The position numbers and the translations under genes were made by a program. From assembly GCA_905200265.1 (NCBI GenBank), contig CAJKJS010000033.1:1-9950 (forward strand): a stretch of 9,950 nucleotides of DNA, given 5' to 3'. This stretch comes from an uncultured Oscillospiraceae bacterium. GTDB lineage: Bacteria > Bacillota > Clostridia > Oscillospirales > Acutalibacteraceae. Of this stretch, positions 1-5,669 are shown in pieces; the stretch's first letter is position 1; every line of letters begins with the position of its first letter. Under the pieces are notes generated by a model. It was not told the origin of the DNA. It saw only the letters and a program-made list of their open reading frames with translations, and searched no databases.

Positions 1-194
1 CCCATCGCCGGTTCTTCCTGTTGCAATGTAAGCACCAGGCCCTGACGGGTACGGCTACCACTGCCAAAGGGCACCAACACCCGGCACCCGGGTTGCAAAC
101 AGTCCGTGTACTCCGGTGGGACTATATAAGTAAACGGGCGGTCAAAATGATAAATCGTACCCTCTACCGCCACGGCAGCGCATATCGATTTCAT
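1..194 (-). CDS. priA: Primosomal protein N' (PriA), N-terminal fragment cut by window edge
   Basis: PriA is the helicase that reloads the replisome at stalled forks. Only the first 64 residues are in the window; the rest lies beyond position 1. The visible part resembles the 3'-DNA-end-binding domain: a Val-Ala-Val strand (residues 8-10), then a DRPFTYIVP-type segment (about 19-27), then a PGCRVLVPFG-type motif (about 36-45). These are the recognisable N-terminal signatures of PriA. The ATG at 194 follows a GGGAGGT ribosome binding site (203-209) at 8 nt. The gene starts 23 nt after the rpoZ stop, so it is probably co-transcribed with rpoZ. coaBC, often found between rpoZ and priA in Firmicutes, is not present here. 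The identification rests on 64 residues plus synteny. Confidence 0.85.
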   Translation of the reverse strand, partial: MKSICAAVAVEGTIYHFDRPFTYIVPPEYTDCLQPGCRVLVPFGSGSRTRQGLVLTLQQEEPAM

Positions 195-217
195 CGGTTT
201 TGACCTCCCGTTCCCCA

Positions 218-424
218 TCAGATCACGGCATCTTCCGGTTCCTTGATCACACATTTGTGCTCTTTAAAATCGCGCACCGCAATCTCAACCGGCTTTTCGT
301 CCAGGATTTCATGGTTTTCTTCAGCCTGCTGCGAAATGTCCCGGGCCCGTTTTGCCACAGCCACCACCAGCGAATACCGGCTTTTATGCGGACAATCAAT
401 CAAATTAGCAGAAGGTTTAAGCAT
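218..424 (-). CDS. rpoZ: DNA-directed RNA polymerase omega subunit
   Basis: This 68-residue protein is the omega subunit, which helps beta-prime fold and assemble in RNA polymerase. The length is usual for Firmicutes omega. The N-terminal helix carries the SRYSLVVAVAKRARDI-type core (residues about 15-30), followed by a short C-terminal segment with EKPVEIAV (about 43-50), both typical of the family. The start codon lies inside the end of gmk: the two genes share 8 nt (ATGCTTAA), which suggests translational coupling. A GAAAGGGTG sequence about 7 nt upstream of the ATG, inside gmk, can serve as ribosome binding site. The position directly after gmk is the conserved Firmicutes order. Confidence 0.93.
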   Translation of the reverse strand: MLKPSANLIDCPHKSRYSLVVAVAKRARDISQQAEENHEILDEKPVEIAVRDFKEHKCVIKEPEDAVI

Positions 425-1025
425 CGATCAACACCCTTTCCACAACGTCGCTGCAACGGCTATAGCGCAGTTTTTCAGCAGCAATAATCTTCTTTACATC
501 TTCCACAGCGGTTTTCAGATCATCGTTAACCACAATGTAATCATAATCTTCGGCGTGTTCCATTTCCGAACGAGCCAAAGCCAACCGGCGCTGGATAACT
601 TCTTCGTCTTCTGTTCCGCGCTTATGCAGCCGGCGGCTAAGTTCCTTCATAGAAGGCGGCAAAATGAAAATGCTCACACAATCGGGCATCTTCTCTTTAA
701 TCTGGGCGCCCCCCTGCACTTCAATTTCCAGTACAACGTCATTGCCTTCGTTGGACCAAATCTCCACCGGGCCCTTGGGTGTACCATAGAGATTGCCAGC
801 ATATTCGGCATGTTCCAGCATATCGCCCTTTTGAATCATTTCTTCAAACTCCGTACGGCTGAGGAAGAAATAATCTTCCCCATCCACTTCACCGGCCCGC
901 GGGGCCCGGGTGGTGGCCGAAATCGAAAGTTTAATATTTCGGTCCGCATCCAAAATTTGCTTCATGATCGTTCCCTTGCCGCAGCCCGAAGGTGCCGACA
1001 ATACAATTACCAACCCTTTATTCAT
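417..1025 (-). CDS. gmk: Guanylate kinase
   Basis: Guanylate kinase converts GMP (or dGMP) and ATP to GDP and ADP, an essential step in guanine nucleotide synthesis and in recycling products of (p)ppGpp metabolism. At 202 residues it has the normal length. The P-loop APSGCGKGT spans residues 11-19, with Lys17 and Thr19 as nucleotide-phosphate ligands. The GMP-binding segment SATTRAPRAGEVDGEDYFF runs from 36 to 54, and a YGTPKGPV motif follows at about 80-87. The C-terminal half contains the lid and helical segments with RRL and DYIVVND patterns. It overlaps remA upstream and rpoZ downstream by 8 nt each. A GAGGAG ribosome binding site lies inside the acidic tail codons of remA, about 10 nt before the ATG. 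The coding strand has no TTA, CTA or TCA codon, since the codon-aligned antisense frame is open throughout. Confidence 0.97.
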   Translation of the reverse strand: MNKGLVIVLSAPSGCGKGTIMKQILDADRNIKLSISATTRAPRAGEVDGEDYFFLSRTEFEEMIQKGDMLEHAEYAGNLYGTPKGPVEIWSNEGNDVVLEIEVQGGAQIKEKMPDCVSIFILPPSMKELSRRLHKRGTEDEEVIQRRLALARSEMEHAEDYDYIVVNDDLKTAVEDVKKIIAAEKLRYSRCSDVVERVLIDA

Positions 1026-1296
1026 CGTTTTCCATCTCCTCGTCTTCGTTCAGGTCATCATCACGGTCATTTAAGCGGTTCGCTACGGTTTCAGGCTGTA
1101 CTGCCGATAGAATAACATGGTCGCTATCCATGATAATCACGGCACGGGTACGCCGGCCATAGGTTGCATCGATGAGGGAACCCCTCTCTTTTGCGTCCTG
1201 CACAATCCGTTTAATGGGCGCCGATTCAGGACTCACGATGGCCACCAACCGGCTAGCCGAAACCATATTGCCAAAGCCAATGTTGATCAGTTTCAT
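1018..1296 (-). CDS. remA: RemA / DUF370 family DNA-binding regulator
   Basis: This 92-residue protein belongs to the RemA (YlzA, DUF370) family. In Bacillus subtilis RemA is an oligomeric DNA-binding activator of biofilm-matrix and osmoprotection genes; the role here is inferred from family only. The hallmark start INIGFGNMV (residues 4-12) is present, followed by PESAPIKRIVQDAKERG (about 23-39), then IDATYGRRTRAVIIMDSDHVILSA (about 42-65), the segment with the conserved basic residues. The last 17 or so residues form a strongly acidic tail (Asp/Glu-rich), a lineage-specific addition. The ATG at 1296 has a perfect AAAGGAGG ribosome binding site (1303-1310) overlapping the yicC stop. The order yicC-remA-gmk-rpoZ matches B. 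subtilis yloC-remA-gmk-rpoZ. Confidence 0.93.
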   Translation of the reverse strand: MKLINIGFGNMVSASRLVAIVSPESAPIKRIVQDAKERGSLIDATYGRRTRAVIIMDSDHVILSAVQPETVANRLNDRDDDLNEDEEMENDE

Positions 1297-1308
1297 CCGC
1301 CGCCTCCT

Positions 1309-2187
1309 TTACTCAATGTTCTGGATCTGTTCACGGATCTTCTCGATCTCAGCCTTTATATCCACCACCATGTAAGCAATCGAGGCATCACAGCACTTCG
1401 AACCAATGGTGTTGGCTTCCCGGTTCATTTCCTGCACCAGAAAATCCAGCTTGCGGCCAACGGCTTCGTCAGCTTGCAGCATGGTTTTTAGCTGCTCAAA
1501 ATGGCTGCGCAACCGTACGGTTTCTTCCGCCACGGCCACTTTGTCAGCAAAAATAGCTGTTTCCGTCAGCAAACGCTGTTCATCCACCTGCGCGTCTCCC
1601 AACATTTCCTGAATTTTCGCACGCAATTTTTGCTCATATTCCGAAACAGACTGCGGCGAACGTTCTTCCACCTTTTGAACCAGCGAAAGAATCGTACCAG
1701 CCCGGGTCAGCACGTCTTCTTTCATGCGGGCGCCTTCCGCTTCACGCATGGCGACAAACCGGTCGGCGGCACTTTTCAGTACCGGCAAAACCGCATCCCA
1801 TACCGCTTCTTCATTTTCGGGCGCCTTATGCACCGACAGAATATCCGGATAACGGGAAAGCCCCACCGCTGTCAGATCATCCGAAAGCCCATACCGGTCG
1901 CGAAGTTCCTGCAAAGCTTTGACATATCCCGCCGCCATAGAATGGTTCACCAGCACTTGAACCGGCGCATCTTCCAGCGTTTCGATCGATACATACAAAT
2001 CAATCTTCCCTCTGGAAACGCGAGACTGCATATACGCTTTTAGTTTGTCATCCAAAAACGCATAGCCCCGTGGTGTACGACATCCAAATTCGAAATAACG
2101 ATGGTTAACGGATTTGATCTCTACGGTTACGCGATGGCCGTTTACGGTATCCTCCGCCCGGCCATATCCTGTCATACTTCTGATCAA
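1309..2187 (-). CDS. yicC: YicC/YloC family endoribonuclease-like protein
   Basis: Members of the YicC/YloC family have been reported as endoribonucleases, hence a likely role in RNA turnover; activity here is inferred. The N-terminal YicC domain begins with the family signature IRSMTGYGRAE and includes EIKSVNHRYFEF and SRGKIDLYVSIE. The C-terminal DUF1732 domain ends with the typical EMNREANTIGSK segment and a KAEIEKIREQIQNIE terminus. I chose the TTG at 2187, giving 292 residues: the family normally starts at exactly this IRSMTGYG, and a GGGGGT sequence (2196-2201) sits 8 nt upstream. In-frame ATGs at 2214 and 2241 would add 9 and 18 unconserved residues and lack a ribosome binding site. 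It is the first gene of its own transcription unit, with a promoter at 2251-2279. Confidence 0.92.
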   Translation of the reverse strand: MIRSMTGYGRAEDTVNGHRVTVEIKSVNHRYFEFGCRTPRGYAFLDDKLKAYMQSRVSRGKIDLYVSIETLEDAPVQVLVNHSMAAGYVKALQELRDRYGLSDDLTAVGLSRYPDILSVHKAPENEEAVWDAVLPVLKSAADRFVAMREAEGARMKEDVLTRAGTILSLVQKVEERSPQSVSEYEQKLRAKIQEMLGDAQVDEQRLLTETAIFADKVAVAEETVRLRSHFEQLKTMLQADEAVGRKLDFLVQEMNREANTIGSKCCDASIAYMVVDIKAEIEKIREQIQNIE

Positions 2188-2195
2188 TGGAACAT

Positions 2196-2201
2196 ACCCC
2201 C
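2196..2201 (-). promoter_or_regulatory. Ribosome binding site that fixes the yicC TTG start
   Basis: GGGGGT on the minus strand can pair with the 16S rRNA tail through one G-U wobble and lies 8 nt before TTG 2187. The identical hexamer at the identical 8-nt spacing precedes the ATG of the OadA-like gene (3757-3762). That recurrence supports it as a used binding site and supports the TTG start. Confidence 0.65.
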
Positions 2202-2250
2202 ATTGGAGTTTCATTCTATGCAAAATGCAATAGAAATACATATACAGTTT

Positions 2251-2279
2251 ATTTTACCATGTTCCTGCATCCTTTGCAA
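2251..2279 (-). promoter_or_regulatory. Extended -10 sigma-A promoter for yicC-remA-gmk-rpoZ-priA
   Basis: On the minus strand a -35 box TTGCAA (2274-2279) and a -10 box TAAAAT (2251-2256) are separated by 17 nt. A TG dinucleotide one base before the -10 box makes it an extended -10 element. Transcription would start near 2244, giving a leader of roughly 57 nt before the TTG of yicC. It lies immediately downstream of the terminator of the preceding operon, which is the expected place for a new promoter. Confidence 0.7.
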
Positions 2280-2286
2280 CCATTCC

Positions 2287-2321
2287 AAAAAAGAAAAGGG
2301 TAGAGAATTGCTTCTCTACCC
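2287..2321 (-). terminator. Intrinsic terminator of the carboxyl-transfer operon
   Basis: A perfect 10-bp stem (GGGTAGAGAA paired with TTCTCTACCC; 2312-2321 and 2298-2307) with a 4-nt loop is followed on the minus strand by TTTTCTTTTTT (2287-2297). The stem begins 27 nt after the stop codon of the OadA-like gene. There is no T-tract on the other side, so it acts only for minus-strand transcription. It closes the three-gene operon and separates it from yicC. Confidence 0.93.
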
Positions 2322-2347
2322 TCCATGTTTCTATAGGGAATGATTCC

Positions 2348-3748
2348 TTACACGGGGTGCACTTTGTTAGCGGCATCCGCATGTTTGCCGTCGATCCCGT
2401 ACTTTTCTTCTTTTCTCTTTTCAAAGAAGCCGGGCGCCACTTTCGGGAACATGGCATAAGACAGTACGTCTTCTTCCTGTTCGGTCCACTGCGCGCATTC
2501 TTTGCGGAGCTTGTCGAGTTCGGGTTCGATCAGATCAGCCGGACGGCAGGTTACCGGTTCACGGTCGCCAATGATCTTTTTACGGAATTCCGGATCAATT
2601 TCCACAGGGGTTTTGCCATACATGCCAGCTACCAGATCTTTGAACTGGTCGTTGCACATCTTGTAGCGTTCGCCCAAAATGACATTGAACACAGCCTGCG
2701 TACCCACGATCTGCGAGGTGGGCGTTACCAGAGGCGGATAACCGGCATCTTTTCTCACGCGCGGCACTTCTTCCAGCACTTCGGTGAGCTTGTCTTCCTT
2801 GCCAGCCTGTTTCAGCTGCGACAGCAGGTTCGACAGCATGCCGCCGGGCACCTGATAAATCAGAGCCTTCGCATCGGCAGTCAGCATCTTGGGATCCAAG
2901 AGGCCTTCCTTGATATACTTTTCACGCAGGGTCATGAAGTATTCACGCACTTCGCTCAGTGCGATCAGATCCAGGCCCGTGTCGTATTCCGTGCCCTGCA
3001 GAGCTGCCACCATCGATTCGGTGGGAGCATGGGACGTACCCTGAGCCAAAGGCGACATAGCGGTGTCGATGATATCCGCACCGGCCTCAATGCCTTTGAG
3101 CAGGCACATGGAAGCCAGGCCAGACGTATAGTGCGTATGCAGGTCCACCGGAATGCTTACAGCACTCTTGATCGCCTGAACCAGTTCAGCGGTCTTGTAC
3201 GGCGTCAACAGAGCAGCCATGTCTTTGATGCAGATGGAGTCTGCCCCGGCTTCTTCAATCCGTTTGGCATAATCCACATAGTATTCCGTGGTGAACACCG
3301 GGCCCGTGGTGTAGGAAATAGCGATCTGTGCATGAGCGCCTTCCTTCTTCGCCGCATGTACGGCAGACTGCAGGTTCCGAATATCATTCAGAGCGTCGAA
3401 AATACGAATGATATCGATACCATTCGCCACGGACTTCTGTACGAAGTATTCCAGCACGTCGTCCGCATAGTGACGGTAACCCAGCATATTCTGGCCACGG
3501 AACAGCATTTGCAGTTTCGTGTTGGGGCACTTGTCTTTGATCGTACGCAGACGCACCCAGGGATCTTCATTCAAAAAGCGCATGCATGCATCGAACGTAG
3601 CGCCGCCCCAGCATTCCAGGGAGAAGAACCCGATCTTATCCATTTTTTCCAGGATCGGTTCCATGTCGCTCAGCGGCATTCTGGTAGCCAGCAGAGACTG
3701 ATGCGCGTCACGCAGAACCGTTTCGGTAATCAGAATTTTTTTAGCCAT
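2348..3748 (-). CDS. oadA: Pyruvate/oxaloacetate carboxyltransferase subunit (OadA / PycB / transcarboxylase 5S type)
   Basis: This 466-residue subunit should transfer CO2 between oxaloacetate/pyruvate and the biotin on the neighbouring carrier protein. It contains the HMGL-like TIM barrel followed by the conserved carboxylase domain. The start TETVLRDAHQSLLATRM (residues 8-24) is diagnostic. Family metal ligands are visible: Asp14, the lysine expected to be carbamylated (Lys175, in SICIKDMAALLTPY) and the DLHTHYTSG histidines His204 and His206. Further signatures are FRGQNMLGYRHY (83-94), RIFDALND (115-122) and DTAMSPLAQGTSHAPTES (228-245). There is no N-terminal biotin carboxylase and no fused C-terminal biotin domain, so it is not a complete pyruvate carboxylase. 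A GGGGGT site (3757-3762) lies 8 nt before the ATG. The gene is last in its operon. Pyruvate as substrate is secure from the family; the physiological direction is not. Confidence 0.93.
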   Translation of the reverse strand: MAKKILITETVLRDAHQSLLATRMPLSDMEPILEKMDKIGFFSLECWGGATFDACMRFLNEDPWVRLRTIKDKCPNTKLQMLFRGQNMLGYRHYADDVLEYFVQKSVANGIDIIRIFDALNDIRNLQSAVHAAKKEGAHAQIAISYTTGPVFTTEYYVDYAKRIEEAGADSICIKDMAALLTPYKTAELVQAIKSAVSIPVDLHTHYTSGLASMCLLKGIEAGADIIDTAMSPLAQGTSHAPTESMVAALQGTEYDTGLDLIALSEVREYFMTLREKYIKEGLLDPKMLTADAKALIYQVPGGMLSNLLSQLKQAGKEDKLTEVLEEVPRVRKDAGYPPLVTPTSQIVGTQAVFNVILGERYKMCNDQFKDLVAGMYGKTPVEIDPEFRKKIIGDREPVTCRPADLIEPELDKLRKECAQWTEQEEDVLSYAMFPKVAPGFFEKRKEEKYGIDGKHADAANKVHPV

Positions 3749-3762
3749 AGCACAGGACCCCC

Positions 3763-4155
3763 TTACTGGAGGGAAACAATGGGAGCGCCGGTATCGACAC
3801 TTTCGCCCTTGTTCACATGCACAGCTGCAACTACGCCGTCATGGGGAGCCATGATTTCGTTTTCCATCTTCATAGCTTCCAGGATGGCCAGCACATCGCC
3901 GGATTTTACGGAATCGCCCGCTTTAACGTTCACGCTCAGAATCGTGCCGGGCATCGGAGCTTTCACCGCTTCAGCACCAGCGGGAGCAGCGGCAGGAGCA
4001 GGAGCAGCCGCAGGCGCGGGAGCTGCTGCGGGAGCGGGAGCAGCCGCAGGGGCCGGAGCCGCTACAGGGGCAACGGCTACGGGAGCTGCGCCACCTACTT
4101 CTTCTACCTGTACACTATAAGCCACACCATTTACGGTAACTTTCAGATTTTTCAT
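3763..4155 (-). CDS. Biotin carboxyl carrier protein (1.3S / GcdC / OAD biotin-subunit type)
   Basis: This 130-residue protein carries the biotin that shuttles CO2 between the two carboxyltransferases encoded on either side. It has three parts: a short N-terminal segment (1-22) with the KVTVNGVAYSVQVEEV pattern seen in such carriers; a flexible Ala/Pro linker (about 23-63); and a biotinyl domain (about 64-130). The domain has the APMPGTI start and the EAMKMEN motif, with Lys96 as the residue expected to be biotinylated by a BirA-type ligase not in this window. A strong AGGAGG ribosome binding site (4167-4172) lies 11 nt before the ATG. The gene sits 32 nt after the carboxyltransferase gene and 14 nt before the OadA-like gene. 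Its small size and separate coding resemble propionibacterial 1.3S or the gamma/C-type subunits of glutaconyl-CoA and methylmalonyl-CoA decarboxylases. Confidence 0.93.
   Translation of the reverse strand: MKNLKVTVNGVAYSVQVEEVGGAAPVAVAPVAAPAPAAAPAPAAAPAPAAAPAPAAAPAGAEAVKAPMPGTILSVNVKAGDSVKSGDVLAILEAMKMENEIMAPHDGVVAAVHVNKGESVDTGAPIVSLQ
3985..4056 (-). repeat. Four 18-bp units encoding PAPAAA repeats in the biotin-carrier linker
   Basis: Residues 34-57 of the carrier are four consecutive PAPAAA hexapeptides. The DNA units differ at synonymous positions (GCA, GCG, GCC and GCT all occur), so this is an old or selected repeat rather than a fresh duplication. Ala/Pro linkers like this give a long, swinging but stiff arm to biotinyl domains in decarboxylase and transcarboxylase carriers. 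Unit number is a likely site of length variation among strains. Confidence 0.85.
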
Positions 4156-4187
4156 AATTGATCGTTCCTCCTGTCTCTGATCGGTCC

Positions 4188-5537
4188 TTACAGCTGAATA
4201 TTGGCATGCTTCTTCGCCAGGCGCTGTACGCGCTTACCAGCGAGCATGTCCAAAGCACCCAGCACTTTCGCACGGGTTTCTTCCGGCAGTACAATATCTT
4301 CAATAAAGCCTTCCGCTGCCGCTTTGAAAGGCGTGCATTCCGTTTTGGCATATTCTTCGATCAGCTTTTCACGGTCATGAACCGGATCAGCCGAACCTGC
4401 CAACTTATCGCTGCAGGTAAACATGCAAGCCGTTGCCGGAGCCAGCGGAGAAACAACCGCATCCGGCCAGGCCAGCGTAATATCAGCATTGGCACCACGG
4501 CCTGCCACAGCAATATAAACGGCACCCACAGCATGACCGCAGATCACCGTCGTTTTTGCCGTCGTGGCTTCACTGTAAGCATTGCTCAGCTTGCAAGCTT
4601 CACGCACACTGGTAAAGCCATCCGCATGTACAGCCGTTACGACAGGCAGCGAGAACGCATCGCAAAAACGCACGAAGCGAGCCGCTTTGGAGCAACCGTC
4701 GCCGCAAACCGTACCATCCAGCGCTACCATACCAACCGTCAGGCCGTTCATAGCCGCCAGGCCGGTGCACACGCAGGAACCAAAGTCATGGCTCAGTTCT
4801 ACGAAAGAGCCTTCATCAGCCATCGCCTTAACAGCATCGGCTGCCTTCATACCGGCCACAGTGGCACCTGCTGCCGCCACACCGGCAAAGTCCACAACAG
4901 GAGCTCCGCACAGGTTGTTGGAAGGCAACTTCACCAGCAGATTGCGCACAGCTGCAATCGCGTCATCTTCGCTGCCTGCTGCGATATGGCAAACACCAGC
5001 GCTCATAGCTTCTTTTGCACTGGCATCAGCACCGGCGGTATCCAGGGTCAGTTCCCCTTTATCGGACATCACCACAAAATCAGCACCGGCTGCGATCATG
5101 GCCGACGTACCAACACAAGGCCCGAGCACCAGCGCGATCTGCGGCACAACACCGGACAGGTTATTGCTGGCCAGCAAGATTTCGCCGTAAGCTGCCATCA
5201 TAGCAGCACCTTCATCCAGACGGCCACCGTTGGAATCGAACACACCGATCACGGGAGCGCCGGCTTTAAGGGCCAGATCATACACCTTTTTGATCTTCTG
5301 GGCCTGTGCTTTGCTCATCGCACCGCCGCAGATATCCGGGTTCTGCACATACGCATATACCGGGCAGCCTTCAATTGTACCGCGGCCCGCAGCGGCCTCA
5401 GCGTACTCGTCACCGGATTTTGCATAGGCGTCGATCTCCTGGAAAGAGCCCTCGTCAAACAAACGGGAGATACGTTTGTATGCACTGGTTTTGAGCAGTG
5501 CATCACGAGAGGCCTGCAATTCATTGCTTGCGCTCAT
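4188..5537 (-). CDS. Acyl-CoA carboxyltransferase subunit (carboxyl transferase domain, PccB/MmdA/12S-like, divergent)
   Basis: This 449-residue protein belongs to the crotonase-fold carboxyltransferases acting on acyl-CoA. The N-terminal half shows an RISRLFDEGSFQEID start (residues 22-36), a GRGTIEGCPVYAY strand (51-63), GGAMSKAQAQKI (71-82), DSNGGRLDEG (101-110, in place of the usual DSGGARIQEG) and VPQIALVLGPCVG (131-143). The C-terminal half shows KAARFVRFCDAFSLPVVT (284-301) and AVGAVYIAVAGRGANADITLAWP (about 336-358). It is shorter than classical PccB/MmdA (about 510 residues): the loop that normally carries a PGF-EYGGIIRHGAKL-type sequence is reduced to DGFTSVREACKLSNAY. It has 15 cysteines, including CVC (255-257) and CGDGC (278-282). 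A GGAGG site (5545-5549) lies 7 nt before the ATG. It is the first gene of the operon. The acyl-CoA substrate (methylmalonyl-, malonyl- or glutaconyl-CoA) cannot be told from sequence. Confidence 0.88.
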   Translation of the reverse strand: MSASNELQASRDALLKTSAYKRISRLFDEGSFQEIDAYAKSGDEYAEAAAGRGTIEGCPVYAYVQNPDICGGAMSKAQAQKIKKVYDLALKAGAPVIGVFDSNGGRLDEGAAMMAAYGEILLASNNLSGVVPQIALVLGPCVGTSAMIAAGADFVVMSDKGELTLDTAGADASAKEAMSAGVCHIAAGSEDDAIAAVRNLLVKLPSNNLCGAPVVDFAGVAAAGATVAGMKAADAVKAMADEGSFVELSHDFGSCVCTGLAAMNGLTVGMVALDGTVCGDGCSKAARFVRFCDAFSLPVVTAVHADGFTSVREACKLSNAYSEATTAKTTVICGHAVGAVYIAVAGRGANADITLAWPDAVVSPLAPATACMFTCSDKLAGSADPVHDREKLIEEYAKTECTPFKAAAEGFIEDIVLPEETRAKVLGALDMLAGKRVQRLAKKHANIQL

Positions 5538-5588
5538 AAATGTTCCTCCATTTCTCGTGATAAGTGAGAATAAACAACATACTCGTTA

Positions 5589-5617
5589 ATTATAAAACAT
5601 TTCTGCCATATTGACAA
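5589..5617 (-). promoter_or_regulatory. Near-consensus sigma-A promoter of the carboxyl-transfer operon
   Basis: On the minus strand the -35 box TTGTCA (5612-5617; one mismatch to TTGACA) and a perfect -10 box TATAAT (5589-5594) are 17 nt apart. Transcription would start near 5582, about 45 nt upstream of the carboxyltransferase ATG. No riboswitch-sized leader fits in that space. This is the best promoter in the window and implies strong, housekeeping-type expression. Confidence 0.88.
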
Positions 5618-5669
5618 GACCTCCGACAAAAAACCTGCCGAATTTCGGAAAGATTTTTCCAGCTTGTCC

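Noticed and set aside
243..1115. Plus-strand open frame of 290 codons opposite gmk and part of remA and rpoZ
   Set aside because: Antisense shadow over genes with unambiguous gmk, rpoZ and RemA motifs.
2188..2241. Longer YicC N-terminus from ATG 2241 or 2214
   Set aside because: The added residues do not fit the family start, neither ATG has a ribosome binding site, and 2241 lies almost at the predicted transcription start.
2254..2457. Minus-strand 67-codon frame at the end of the OadA-like gene
   Set aside because: Out-of-frame shadow that runs through the terminator hairpin, with no family resemblance.
2348..3748. Calling the last operon gene a full pyruvate carboxylase
   Set aside because: It lacks the biotin carboxylase domain and the fused biotin domain, and no biotin carboxylase gene is present in the operon.
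2357..4120. Long plus-strand open frame of 587 codons across the OadA-like and carrier genes
   Set aside because: It lies codon-aligned antisense to the OadA-like gene, whose avoidance of TTA/CTA/TCA codons leaves it open. It has no recognisable domain or ribosome binding site, and the minus-strand proteins are clear family members.
4158..5567. Plus-strand open frame of 469 codons opposite the acyl-CoA carboxyltransferase
   Set aside because: Codon-aligned antisense shadow of a clearly recognisable gene, with unremarkable His/Arg/Cys-rich translation typical of antisense frames.
5628..5648. Possible intrinsic terminator after rluB (short CCGA/TCGG stem, then T6)
   Set aside because: The stem is only about 4 bp, with 4 extra bases before the T-run, too weak to call. 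Readthrough from rluB into the carboxyl-transfer operon cannot be excluded.
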